A stretch of 64,000 bases of DNA from JBFWWP01 sp050246115 (GTDB taxonomy: Bacteria; Planctomycetota; UBA8108; UBA1146; JAJFFE01), in contig JBFWWP010000016.1 in NCBI GenBank assembly GCA_050246115.1, positions 1-64,000 on the forward strand, written 5' to 3'. Position numbers and translations under genes: made by a program. Under the pieces are notes generated by a model. It saw only the letters and a program-made list of their open reading frames with translations, had not been told where the DNA came from and searched no databases. Position 1 is the stretch's first letter; each line of letters starts with the position of its first letter. Below are positions 35,830-45,109 of the stretch, one piece after another.

Positions 35830-36696
35830 ATGAAGATCACGGTAGCGCGCGCCCTCGGAACTTGTTTCGGCGTACAAGACGCCATTGATGCCGCGATGGA
35901 CGAGGCGTTTCGCGACAACCTCACGATCATCGGGCAGTTGGTTCACAACCCCCAGGTGGTGGCGGATCTCTTGGCCAACGGTGTCCGCATCGTGGACGGC
36001 CCGGAGGCGCAGATCGCTACGCAGAACGTCATGATCACCGCCCACGGGGCGCCTGCTTCGCTCAAGGAGCGACTCCGGGAACGCGGCCACACCGTGTTCG
36101 ATGCTTCGTGTCCGCTCGTGCTCAAGGTGCACGTCAAGGTTGCGCAGTTGGTGCGCGACGGCTACTTCCCTGTGGTCATTGGGCAGCGCAACCACGTGGA
36201 GGTTCGCGGGATCGTCGGGGACTTGGTCGAGTACGACGTGATCGCTGGCGTCGAGGAGATCGACCGCTTGGCGCCGCACCCGAAGATCGGCATCGTTTGT
36301 CAGACGACGCAGCAGGTCGAGGTGGCGCGCAGCATCGCGGACACCATTCGCGAGCGCTATCCGGACAAGACCGTGCACTTCGTCGACACCGTCTGCAAGC
36401 CCACGAAGGATCGCCAGGAGGCCGTACGGGAGTTGGCCGACGAGGTCGATGTCATGATCGTCGTCGGCGGTTACAACTCGTCGAACACCAAGAAGCTCAA
36501 GAAAGTCTGCGACGATCGCGGCCTCGCAGCCTATCACATCGAGCGACCGGAGCAGATCGACCCCGCCTGGTTCGCCGGCAAAAAGCACGTGGGCATCACC
36601 GCCGGAACGTCGACCCCACATACGGTCATCGAGACCGTGCGCCGCTACATCGAGCAACTCGATGGAGCCAATCGGGGAGTCGCTCCGGTGAACTGA
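35830..36696 (+). CDS. ispH: 4-hydroxy-3-methylbut-2-enyl diphosphate reductase (IspH/LytB)
   Basis: The protein has 288 residues and catalyses the last step of the MEP isoprenoid pathway using a [4Fe-4S] cluster. The three cluster cysteines are Cys12 (ALGTCFGV), Cys94 (FDASCPLVLKVH) and Cys189 (VDTVCKPTKDRQEAVREL). Active-site histidines are His39 (QLVHN), His72 (TAHGAP) and His122, with Glu124 (RNHVEVRG). CQTTQQVE, GGYNSSNTKKLKKVC and GITAGTSTP complete the family pattern. Two features deviate from classical IspH: the N-terminus lacks RGFCAGV and has GTCFGV, and HPEV is replaced by HVEV. All catalytic residues are nevertheless present. AGGGG precedes the start. Confidence 0.93.
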   Translation: MKITVARALGTCFGVQDAIDAAMDEAFRDNLTIIGQLVHNPQVVADLLANGVRIVDGPEAQIATQNVMITAHGAPASLKERLRERGHTVFDASCPLVLKVHVKVAQLVRDGYFPVVIGQRNHVEVRGIVGDLVEYDVIAGVEEIDRLAPHPKIGIVCQTTQQVEVARSIADTIRERYPDKTVHFVDTVCKPTKDRQEAVRELADEVDVMIVVGGYNSSNTKKLKKVCDDRGLAAYHIERPEQIDPAWFAGKKHVGITAGTSTPHTVIETVRRYIEQLDGANRGVAPVN

Positions 36697-36768
36697 CTTT
36701 GCGGCGGACGCGGAGTCTGAGGGCTGCTTCGTTCGCCCCGACGTGCACTCTCTGGAAAGGGCACGCAC

Positions 36769-37443
36769 TTGCCGGAACCCGCTGCGTCACCAACTTCCGG
36801 TCCGACCCAGACTTCGCGTCGGGCGCGCCGGTTTTCCGGACCGGTGGTCGTACTGGCGGTGCTCCTGGCCATGCTTCTCGCGCTGATTGGCGCAGGGGTG
36901 AGCCGCTACCACGGGGACGATCCTCCGGTCGACGATTCGGACCTGCAGCCTCCGCCGGCCGCCCCGACTCTCGCGGGCAGCGAGTTCGTTACGGCGCTGC
37001 TTGCCGCTGACGCGTTGTGCGTCGAACCGGATGATGGGTTCCGCCCGGACTTCTCCCCCGAGGCCGAAGAGCCGGTCGACTGGGAGGCACTCCGTGCCGC
37101 ACTCGAGGCCAATCGGGACTACTTCGCGAAGCTCGACGAGTGTCTCTTGCTCGAGGATGTGTCCCTGACGATTCCCACAACCCTGGACACCCCAGTTGCG
37201 GAGGGGGCGCCCCTCGTCAGGGTAGCGCGTTGGATGGAGCGACGAGTGCAGTGGCTGCTGCACGTGGGTGAGACTCGAGCGGCAGTCGCGCGAGCCCTCG
37301 AGTGGCACGCCCTGGCCCTACGGCTCGAACAGGAAGCGCCCCCCAGCCTCCTGCTGTACTTGGTCACTGATATGACGGCTCGACAAGCTTCTAGGCACTT
37401 GGCGGAGGTGAGTTTCGCCGAGACATCCACGAGGAGTCCTTGA
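36769..37443 (+). CDS. Membrane-anchored protein of unknown function, first part
   Basis: The protein has 224 residues, starting at TTG eight bases after GGAAAGG. A single membrane segment (VVVLAVLLAMLLALIGAGV) lies near residues 26-44, followed by a helical outer region (WEALRAALEANRDYFAKLDE, ARWMERRVQWLLHVGETRAA). It ends abruptly at TSTRSP, four bases overlapping the next reading frame. In planctomycete proteins of this style the N-terminal anchor and the later LRRYEVAQGRLPE-type segment are usually one polypeptide. The two frames may thus be one gene with a one-base frameshift at about 37440, or two coupled genes. Family not named. Confidence 0.55.
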   Translation: MPEPAASPTSGPTQTSRRARRFSGPVVVLAVLLAMLLALIGAGVSRYHGDDPPVDDSDLQPPPAAPTLAGSEFVTALLAADALCVEPDDGFRPDFSPEAEEPVDWEALRAALEANRDYFAKLDECLLLEDVSLTIPTTLDTPVAEGAPLVRVARWMERRVQWLLHVGETRAAVARALEWHALALRLEQEAPPSLLLYLVTDMTARQASRHLAEVSFAETSTRSP

Positions 37444-38069
37444 ATCGGCTCGCGGACGCCTTGGCTCGGGTGCCGGATTCCCTCGCTCGCTACGACCTCG
37501 CCCTACGATACGAGTTCAAACTTCTTTCGAGCCAGATCGTGGAGTACGCCCGAGAGGCTGCGGATGGGATCCCAATGGAAGGTTGGGCCAAACGCATCCT
37601 GGCCTTCAAGCCGAATCGGACGCGGCGCCAGCTGGCAGACGTCCTTCGGGCAGTGTTGGCGGCCGCCGCGGTTCGGGACCGGGATCGGTTGAGCGAACTC
37701 CAGGATGGGTGGTCGTCTGCGCGGTCCACATTCGATCTCGTGGTCAGCGGCAACGGACTGGGTGAGTCCGTTGTCGGCCTGCTACTGCCCTCGCTCGTCT
37801 TCTCGTTCGACAGGGCCGAGCGGCACGCGCGCGAACGTACGCTCCACCGCGTCGCAGTTGCGCTCCGTCGCTACGAGGTTGCCCAAGGTCGCCTTCCCGA
37901 AGTACTCGCCGTGTTGGCCCCCGAGTATCTACCAATCGATGCGTTGCTGTTTCCCGACGGCCAATCGATCGAGTACGACCTCGCCGCCCGCTGGATTGGA
38001 GCGGGCCCAGTGCCCGAGCAACTCGAGCCGCCCACGTCCCAGCGGATCCTCATTGGGGACTCCGAGTAG
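37440..38069 (+). CDS. Protein of unknown function, second part of a possibly split gene
   Basis: The frame gives 209 residues from a TTG that overlaps the TGA of the preceding frame (TTGA). It continues the helical structure: LADALARVPDSLARYDLALR, ILAFKPNRTRRQLADVLRAV. It then reaches ALRRYEVAQGRLPEVLAVLA and PEYLPIDALLFPDGQSIEYD. The pattern ALxxYxxxxGxLPxxLxxLxPxYL...DPxxGxxxxY is common in secreted or anchored proteins of Planctomycetota and somewhat resembles type II secretion pseudopilin-like domains. It has no signal of its own, so it would be cytoplasmic if made separately. This supports a frameshifted single gene. Confidence 0.55.
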   Translation: MNRLADALARVPDSLARYDLALRYEFKLLSSQIVEYAREAADGIPMEGWAKRILAFKPNRTRRQLADVLRAVLAAAAVRDRDRLSELQDGWSSARSTFDLVVSGNGLGESVVGLLLPSLVFSFDRAERHARERTLHRVAVALRRYEVAQGRLPEVLAVLAPEYLPIDALLFPDGQSIEYDLAARWIGAGPVPEQLEPPTSQRILIGDSE

Positions 38070-38177
38070 CGGCCGTTGATCGACCGCAGCGGAAGGTCGA
38101 GCGCAGTGGAGAAGTCGGCCTCCGACCTTTCGGTGTCGCGGCCACCCGGTTCCGCCTGGTCCGGCAAGGCGAAAGGG

Positions 38178-38212
38178 CGAGGCCCGGCGGCGTGTGCGGC
38201 CACCGGGCCTCG
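38178..38212. terminator. Hairpin between convergent genes
   Basis: CGAGGCCCGG (38178-38187) pairs perfectly with CCGGGCCTCG (38203-38212) around a 15-base loop. It lies between the end of the rightward unknown gene (38069) and the end of the leftward giant protein gene (38246). No true T-tract follows on either strand, so it may slow polymerase or protect mRNA ends rather than terminate alone. Confidence 0.5.
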
Positions 38213-38245
38213 GTTCGAGAGAGGTGTGTCCGACGCGGCGAACCG

Positions 38246-41200
38246 TCAGTTGCAGGCCGGGCCGAGGCACTCGGTCAGGCTATCGGCCGTGGGGTCGACC
38301 CCACAGGCGCTGCCCGGTGCCGGCGGTGGTGGACCTGCCGAGAACAGGTAGGACAACTCGAAGATCGGGTCACCGATGTTGATCTGTCCGTCGTCGTTCG
38401 CGTCGCACGCATCCGGGCATCCCGGATCGGTGCCGCCCGAGAACAGATAGGACAACGCGTAGATCGTGTCGCCGATGTTGAGCTGGCCGTCTTGGTTGCA
38501 GTCCCCTCGACGGAAGGTGGGCTCGGGCAGGGTGAGTGCCGGCGCCGAGCGCACGACTCCCGAATGGAGCGCTTCGAGGACGCCGTCACCGTCGTCGTCG
38601 ACCGAGACGATGACGTCGAAGAAGCTGAACGGTTCGTGTCCCGTGGCGCTGACCGGGAGACTGAGGGTGGTGCTCTCGCCCTCGGCGAGGTCGAGGCTGG
38701 CGATCACGGGTTCGCCGGGCGGGAGTCCGTCGAGGCTGATGACCCGGCGCTTGCGACCCATGGTCATGGCGTCCACCCGCAGCGATGTGCTGATGGGGCC
38801 CGGGCCCGGGTTGGTGACGACGATGGGAACGTCGCTGATCGTGCCGACGCCGACCATGATCACGTCGATGGGGACTCCAATGATGATCCGCCGGCCGACC
38901 GAGATCGAACCATCGCAACAGAGCTTGTGACCGGTGTCCTGGTTCTCGAAGCAGACCGTGTAGCACGAGATTCCAGGACCGGTGGGCGCGGTCAGCGTGA
39001 CGGGCACCGTGACGCAACCGCCGGCTGGCACCACCACCGTGGCCGGGTGCGCGATCGAGACCGGGCCCGGGAGCGAGCACGTGCTCGTCGGCATGGCACT
39101 CACGGTATAGGTCTGCGGGATCGGCCCATCGTTACAGATCTGGGTGTTGACCGTGACCACACCGTTGCTCGCGACCGGTTGGTCCCACGGCACGTGGCAG
39201 TACTCCTTGCACTTGCCGTAGGATCCGGCTGCGAACAGGTCGCGCACTTCGCCGGCGAGCAAGACGCGGTCGAAGATCTCGACCTCGTCGATGTCCCCTT
39301 CGAAGAAGGTGCCGGCAACGGCCATCGTGCTGGCCCCGATGCGGAGCGGTGCGGTGTTGGTCAGGCTGCCGAAGGCGGTACCTTGATAGGTATCCGGGTC
39401 GACCCGCATGCCGTCGACGTAGAGTCTCACGCCGTTCGGGGCGTGGTCGCGGTCGTAGGTGACGGCGACGTGGTGCCACTGACCGTCGTTGATGAACGCC
39501 CCTCCGCTGCTCGGCACCCATAGCCCGCGGGTCGACGAGTCCTGCACGACGAAGCCCAAGTAGCCGGCGCTGTCCACGAACAGGGCGTACCCAGGAGAGG
39601 CGCCGCCCGCCGCGAACTTGGAGACGATCGGGTGCGCGCCGGCGATGTTGTCGTCGAGGCGGACCCACGCGTCGATGCTGAGGTCACCGGCGAGGAAACC
39701 GACCGGTGCACCGAAGTCGAGCTGCGGCTCGTCGGGGACGATGACCTCACTGGCCACGCCATCGAAGTGAAGCGCATTCGCGACCTTGCCTGGGACGAAG
39801 TCCGGTAGCGTCACCAAGCCGTCGGCGTCCGAGGCAATGTCTGGAGTGACCTGGGTGAACGTCCCCGGATCTTCGTCGAGAGGCCACCAGCCGACCATGC
39901 CGAACGGCGGCGGGGTGCAGCAGCACTCGCCGTAATCTGCGGTCACTTGGCCGACCAGGTTGAGACCGGTGACGACACCGTGCGTGTTCTGCACCGTCAC
40001 GCGGAGGCAGTTCTCGCCAGGGTGAAACAGCGTCTGGTCGGTTTCGACCACACTATCGGGCGGGAGCAGGAAGGCGCTTCCCAAAGTGCTCGCGATCAGA
40101 TTGCCGTTCAAGTACACGTCGGCGCGGTCGTCGGCGAGGAGGTCGAGACTCAACACGGCGTTCTGGAAGCCTTCACGCAGACAGAAGCAGAACTCGTAGT
40201 CGAAGAAGCCGTTCGCGGTGTTGATCGAGTGGTAGATCCACTTGCTGCCGGTCGCGCCGGGACCGACCAACGGACCGCCCCACGCCGCATGCGCCGGGCG
40301 AACCTCGGCGGGTGCTGGCTCTGGCGTCGCGCCGAACGGCAGCACCACGGCGTTGTTGGCCGGGTCGCGATCCCCGACCACCATCCACTCGTCGTCGGGG
40401 TTCCCATCGGCGATGAGGCCGGAGTTCGCGTCCCAGCCGGTGTTGAGCAAGACCACGAGGTCGGTCGGTGGACAGCCCGACCCCCCTGGAATCGTGACGC
40501 AGCACTCCGCTGAGGAGCACTGAAGGGGTGGGGTTGCGGGGTCGTGCACGAGTTCACCCACGACGACGTAGCAGACGGTCGCGCCCGCGGGCACGCCGGT
40601 GTGGAGGTACGACGTCGCCCCACCTACCAGGCTGGCGACCGGGACTCCGTCGCAGTACACGGTGATGGAGTCGTAGAGCTGACCGTTGGTCCAAGAGATC
40701 AGGATCGAGCCGGCGAGCGGACCGAGTTCGCACGTGACGTCGAAGGGTGGCGCGCACCCCGCGCAGCACTCGGCGGCGGCGCATTCGATGCCGACTCCGG
40801 TGGCGTCGACGACGACCCCCGCGATGATGCAGCAGGTGGTCTGCCCCGAGGCCGCGAGATGCGAGTAGGTCGTTGCGGTGCCGGGTAGCGTGGCCACCAA
40901 GACCCCGCCGCAGTAGACGTGAATCTGATCGTAGACTCCGGGGTTGAGCCAGTTGAGCGTGATCGTGCCGGTGTCGTCCTGGATGCAACTGACGCTCGTC
41001 GGCGCGTCGCACCCGTAGCAGCACTCGAGCGAGAAGCACTCGGTCAGGAGCCCGGTAGCGTCGGGCACGAGTCCCGACACCTGACAGCAGTTGTAGCCGG
41101 CGGCCTGGGGCAGAGGGAAGCTCGTTGCGTTGCCGGCGAGGCTTGCGATCAGCACGCCGTTGCAAGTGATGTTGATCTGGGAGTAGGCCATCGGGTTGCT

Positions 41201-43378
41201 CCAGGTGAGCAGAATCCCGCCGGCGGCGTCGAGCGTGCACTCGAGGTTCGTCGGCGCTTGGCAGCCTGTGCAGCAATCCGTGGACGGACACATCGTCGGC
41301 GGTGTGCCAGCGGGGCCGTTGATCACGCCGACGACCTGACAACAGGTCGGGATCGGCGGGGTCGGCAGCGGCGCCGTATGGCTCGTGGCGGTGCCGGTGA
41401 GGATCGCCACGGTGACGCCGTTACAGATGACGTGGATCTCATCGTAGATCTGTGGGTTCGTCCAGTTGAGGAACAGCGCCGCGGCAGCTGGGTCTTCCGT
41501 ACACGTGAGGTTCTGAGGAGGCATGCAGGGGCCGACGCAGCACTCCTGCGACGGGCATAGGGTTGGCGGAATCGCGGGATCGATGATGATCACACCCACT
41601 ACCTGACAGCAGGTCAGGGTGGGTGGGTTGGGGATCGGCAAGGCGTGGCTGGTCGCGTTGCCGACGAGGACGGCCACCGTGACGCCGTTACACACGACGT
41701 GGATCTCGTCGTAGCTCTGCGGGTTCGTCCAGTTGAGCAGGATTGCCGCCAACACTGGATCCTGCACACAGGTCACGTTCTGCGGCGGTTGACACGGTCC
41801 GGTGCAGCACAACTCGGATGGGCAGAACACAGGCGGTGCTCCGGCGATCTGCAGCACGCCGACGACCTGGCAACAGGCGTTGGGTGGGAGCCCGATCGGC
41901 GTGTAGCTGGTCGCGTTCCCGGGAAGAATCGCAATCGTCACCCCGTCGCACACCACATGGATCTCATCGAATGGACCTGGCAGCGTCCAAGTCAACAGCA
42001 GGGTGCCGTCGGCATCGACCTCACAGAGCACGTCCCGGGGCGGCAAGCAGCCGCAGTCGTCGGTGTAGACCTCGACATCGCCCTGCCCGGCCTTCAGCTG
42101 CCCGGGGAAGTCGACGAGGTAGCTGGTGCTGGTCGCGGTTGGGATGGTGTTTCCGCCCACGGGGATGCGCTGCAGTCCGTAGGTGCCACTGAGGAGCACG
42201 TCGCCCGAGGCCCAAACGTTGCTCGCACAATCGGGATCGACGCCGCCGGCTGCGTTGTGGGGAGGCGAGCCCGCCGAACCGACGTAGTAGTTCTGCGGGC
42301 TGGCCACCCAACTCGGTCCGCTCAGCACGAACTCGAGCACCCGCGCCGTGTGTCCCACGTCGATCATGCCGAAGTCGGCGATGAAGGTCCGTTCCGCGGC
42401 GAGCAGGGCGCCGCCGGCGGTGAACGAAATGTCCGTGACCGGGTTCGAGAACTGGGCGGCCGGCAAGTACGGCAACACGATCTCGAGCTGCGGCGCACCG
42501 AGGAAGTCCCCAGTGCCGTCGAGTGCGATCGACCAGATCGTGTTGTTGGGGAGAAGCGGCGCTGGTCCGGCGCCGACGGGCCACGCGGTGCCCGGCCGAC
42601 CGGAGTCGCGGAGCCACACGCTGAAGTAGACGCGCTGGTTGAACACCTCCACCGCGTACGGACGCTCACCGAGCGGCGCGTGCAGGTTGGGAACCGCCAC
42701 CGTCGGCGCGAACGGGTCGAACGTGCTGAGGATGATCCCCGCGGCGTCGAGCCGGTAGATCCTCCCGTCCTCGAGGTTGGCGACGAAGAACTGCGCGTTC
42801 GCCCGATCGTAGGCGAGGTTGCCGAGGCCGGCACGTCCGTTCGGGATCTGGTTGGTGCCGATCCCGCCCGGGCCGGTAACGGTCAAGCTGGAGATGGTGC
42901 CCGTGTTTCCGTCCAAGCGATAGACCCCTCCCGGGCCCCCGGGGCCATAGGCACCGGCAAAGCTCGAGAAGTCACCGTAGGCAGTCGTCGCGGCGACGTA
43001 AATGTTCGGTTGCGGTTGATCGTCGAGGGCGAGGCCGAACACCTGACCCAGGTTCAGCGTGACCCATTCGTCTGGGCCCGCTCCGATATTCGAGAACATC
43101 GGGGCCGGCCAGTTGGTGCCGACCGTCGGAATCGGGTTGCCGGCGAGTGGAGGGATGCGGACGTCGACCAACGTGGTTACCGGGCCGCCGAGCCGCAGGC
43201 CCTGGGCCGGAGCCGACGGGTTGTTGAACCCCCCGAAGTGGGTCGTCACGAGGTCGCCGTTCTCGATCGGCAGCTGAGCCGGGGTCTGGCCCGGAGCCGC
43301 GAGGGGCAAGAGCAGGCTGCCGAGCGCAACGACGGGGATCAGCCACCGGACGGACGCGGGTCTTGGTCTTCGGAACAT
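38246..43378 (-). CDS. Giant secreted modular protein: propeller-like, six cysteine-rich modules, LamG, dockerin-like cassette
   Basis: The protein has 1710 residues. The ATG at 43378 follows AGGAGG and opens a signal peptide (WLIPVVALGSLLLPLAAPGQ). Residues ~30-440 look like a beta-propeller (GLGNLAYDRANAQFFVANLE, DGRIYRLDAAGIILSTFDPF). Residues ~445-960 are six repeats of ~85 residues with the core LxWTNPxxYDEIHVxCNGV and CCQVVGV, each with about seven cysteines. A jelly-roll-like region is next, then a LamG domain at ~1158-1385 (MVGWWPLDEDPGTF; DGQWHHVAVTYDRD). The end is FRRGDCNQDGQLNIGD, DANDDGQINIGD, CGVDPTADSLTEC. It is probably a large extracellular adhesin or matrix protein; ligand unknown. 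Confidence 0.85.
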   Translation of the reverse strand: MFRRPRPASVRWLIPVVALGSLLLPLAAPGQTPAQLPIENGDLVTTHFGGFNNPSAPAQGLRLGGPVTTLVDVRIPPLAGNPIPTVGTNWPAPMFSNIGAGPDEWVTLNLGQVFGLALDDQPQPNIYVAATTAYGDFSSFAGAYGPGGPGGVYRLDGNTGTISSLTVTGPGGIGTNQIPNGRAGLGNLAYDRANAQFFVANLEDGRIYRLDAAGIILSTFDPFAPTVAVPNLHAPLGERPYAVEVFNQRVYFSVWLRDSGRPGTAWPVGAGPAPLLPNNTIWSIALDGTGDFLGAPQLEIVLPYLPAAQFSNPVTDISFTAGGALLAAERTFIADFGMIDVGHTARVLEFVLSGPSWVASPQNYYVGSAGSPPHNAAGGVDPDCASNVWASGDVLLSGTYGLQRIPVGGNTIPTATSTSYLVDFPGQLKAGQGDVEVYTDDCGCLPPRDVLCEVDADGTLLLTWTLPGPFDEIHVVCDGVTIAILPGNATSYTPIGLPPNACCQVVGVLQIAGAPPVFCPSELCCTGPCQPPQNVTCVQDPVLAAILLNWTNPQSYDEIHVVCNGVTVAVLVGNATSHALPIPNPPTLTCCQVVGVIIIDPAIPPTLCPSQECCVGPCMPPQNLTCTEDPAAAALFLNWTNPQIYDEIHVICNGVTVAILTGTATSHTAPLPTPPIPTCCQVVGVINGPAGTPPTMCPSTDCCTGCQAPTNLECTLDAAGGILLTWSNPMAYSQINITCNGVLIASLAGNATSFPLPQAAGYNCCQVSGLVPDATGLLTECFSLECCYGCDAPTSVSCIQDDTGTITLNWLNPGVYDQIHVYCGGVLVATLPGTATTYSHLAASGQTTCCIIAGVVVDATGVGIECAAAECCAGCAPPFDVTCELGPLAGSILISWTNGQLYDSITVYCDGVPVASLVGGATSYLHTGVPAGATVCYVVVGELVHDPATPPLQCSSAECCVTIPGGSGCPPTDLVVLLNTGWDANSGLIADGNPDDEWMVVGDRDPANNAVVLPFGATPEPAPAEVRPAHAAWGGPLVGPGATGSKWIYHSINTANGFFDYEFCFCLREGFQNAVLSLDLLADDRADVYLNGNLIASTLGSAFLLPPDSVVETDQTLFHPGENCLRVTVQNTHGVVTGLNLVGQVTADYGECCCTPPPFGMVGWWPLDEDPGTFTQVTPDIASDADGLVTLPDFVPGKVANALHFDGVASEVIVPDEPQLDFGAPVGFLAGDLSIDAWVRLDDNIAGAHPIVSKFAAGGASPGYALFVDSAGYLGFVVQDSSTRGLWVPSSGGAFINDGQWHHVAVTYDRDHAPNGVRLYVDGMRVDPDTYQGTAFGSLTNTAPLRIGASTMAVAGTFFEGDIDEVEIFDRVLLAGEVRDLFAAGSYGKCKEYCHVPWDQPVASNGVVTVNTQICNDGPIPQTYTVSAMPTSTCSLPGPVSIAHPATVVVPAGGCVTVPVTLTAPTGPGISCYTVCFENQDTGHKLCCDGSISVGRRIIIGVPIDVIMVGVGTISDVPIVVTNPGPGPISTSLRVDAMTMGRKRRVISLDGLPPGEPVIASLDLAEGESTTLSLPVSATGHEPFSFFDVIVSVDDDGDGVLEALHSGVVRSAPALTLPEPTFRRGDCNQDGQLNIGDTIYALSYLFSGGTDPGCPDACDANDDGQINIGDPIFELSYLFSAGPPPPAPGSACGVDPTADSLTECLGPACN

Positions 43379-43666
43379 GAGTGAGGCCTCCTGACACTGG
43401 GTACGAGGGAGGACCCGGGATCCCACCGCGGAACCGCCGGGACGCGAGGGACTCGTGTCGGAAACGGCCCGAGACAGAGCCCTCGGTAGCAGCGCGCCGC
43501 CGGCGGAGTTCGAGCGCAGCCAAACCTGCCGGAACTCGAGCGCGGGGTTTTCCGGGGCGCGAGCCGGACCTGCAGGCTGGCCAGTCGCGACCTCGGTCGA
43601 CGCTCAAGTTCGGGTGCACCGGGCGACGATCTACTGAGGGTTGCTTCACCCATGCCGAGGGAACTC

Positions 43667-44875
43667 ATGGACATACTCGTCGTTGACGATGATCCGACGC
43701 TGCTGCGCCTCCTGTCCGACAAGATCACGCGCAGCGGTCACGCCGTTCACACCGCCGCCGATGGCCAGGCCGCGCTCGAAATGCTCCAGAAGGAGGGTGC
43801 GCCGGAGCTCGCCATCGTCGACTGGACGATGCCGCGGCTCGACGGCTTGGCCCTGTGCCAGAAGCTTCGCGGAATCGAGTCGACTCGCTACACCTACGTC
43901 ATCTTGCTCACGGGCAAGGCCACCAAGCAGGACATCGCGGCGGGTCTGCTCGCTGGTGCCGATGACTACCTGGTCAAGCCGCACGATCCGGTCGAGCTCG
44001 AAGCTCGCATCAAGGTCGGGGAACGTACGCTGGCCGTTCACCGCGAACTCCTCCGGCGAGTGAGCGAGTGCGAAGACCTGCTGCGAAGACACGATCTCTT
44101 GGGGCAGATCGTCCAGCGCCACGCGCTCGGCGGCGCCACCGAGCAGGGCCCCGCCGCGAGCGGAGAAGGGCCGGGTTGGAGCGAGCCCGTAGCTGCCGTT
44201 GCGGCGCTGAGTCGCATCTCCTCGACGTTCAGCGGGGTGATGGCATCCCTAGGCCTTTCCGAAGTGCCGCCCCCGTCGGGCTCGATGCCGAACCCGTCGG
44301 ATCTGGGATTCGTTGCGTGGATGCCCATCGTTCTCGAGCGTCTCGGCGTGTGGCTCGATCTGGACCTACGCACCGATCGCGAGTCCGCGAAGACCCTGTT
44401 CCAAACCCTCGTCGGGACCGAACCCTCGAGCGACTCCGAGTTGCTCGATGGCTTGGCGGAGACCCTGAACATGGCCCAGGGCCCGCTCCGCACATCGCTC
44501 CAGGATGCGGATCTCGGGCTCCTGGTCCCGTCGACGCCGCAAACCAGCTTGGGCGAGGTGCTCGCGCCGTTTCCGACCTCGACGCGACACCAGCGCTTCC
44601 GGATCTGCCTGTCCGGGATCACGCTGCTTCTCACGGTTTGGGAGCATGACTCGCCGGTCAGCGAGAAGGGCTTGGGTGAACTCAAGCCAAAGGATGTGCT
44701 GGCCCGCGACATCACCTCGCCGCTCGATGCGAAGCAGGTGCTGCTCACCACCAACAAGGTCCTGAACGAGCGCTTCATCGCGAAGCTCGCCACGCTCTTG
44801 GGCAAGGCCAGCAGCAAAGCCCGAATCACCGTGGTGACCCCTTCGCCGATCGGGGTCTTGTTCCTCAAGGAGTAG
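43667..44875 (+). CDS. Response-regulator receiver domain fused to CheX-like domain
   Basis: The protein has 402 residues from the ATG at 43667 (GAGGG five bases before); an upstream in-frame ATG at 43652 is possible. Residues 1-120 are a receiver domain: MDILVVDDDPTLLRLL (acidic pocket), LAIVDWTMPRLDGLALC (phospho-acceptor Asp), VILLTGKATKQD (Thr switch) and DDYLVKPHDPVELEARI (conserved Lys). A short linker leads to a C-terminal domain with SELLDGLAETLNMAQGPLRT and LGLLVPSTPQTSLGEVL. This resembles CheX/CheC-type phosphatases, where an E-x-x-N motif removes phosphate from CheY. The fusion could dephosphorylate itself or a partner. No histidine kinase or chemotaxis gene is adjacent. Confidence 0.75.
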   Translation: MDILVVDDDPTLLRLLSDKITRSGHAVHTAADGQAALEMLQKEGAPELAIVDWTMPRLDGLALCQKLRGIESTRYTYVILLTGKATKQDIAAGLLAGADDYLVKPHDPVELEARIKVGERTLAVHRELLRRVSECEDLLRRHDLLGQIVQRHALGGATEQGPAASGEGPGWSEPVAAVAALSRISSTFSGVMASLGLSEVPPPSGSMPNPSDLGFVAWMPIVLERLGVWLDLDLRTDRESAKTLFQTLVGTEPSSDSELLDGLAETLNMAQGPLRTSLQDADLGLLVPSTPQTSLGEVLAPFPTSTRHQRFRICLSGITLLLTVWEHDSPVSEKGLGELKPKDVLARDITSPLDAKQVLLTTNKVLNERFIAKLATLLGKASSKARITVVTPSPIGVLFLKE

Positions 44876-45109
44876 CCTCCATGGGCCGCTCCGGTCGTGC
44901 GTTCCGGCCGCGCGCATCGGTCGTGCGCATCGGCCACGTCGTCGCGACTGCCGCGACGCGCCCTCCGCGCGGACCTTCAGCCCCTTGTTTCCGTGATGAC
45001 CGTACGCGGCTGAGGTAGCATGGCTCCCTCGGTGCACGGCGGGCGCTGCGCGAACCCGACTCCGCGCCGTCGGTTGGCCATCGCGACGGACTTCGACCCA
45101 CGGAGGATC

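Noticed and set aside
38192..43384. Long plus-strand frames opposite the giant protein gene
   Set aside because: Shadow frames caused by GC-rich codon bias; the minus frame has signal peptide, repeats and LamG.
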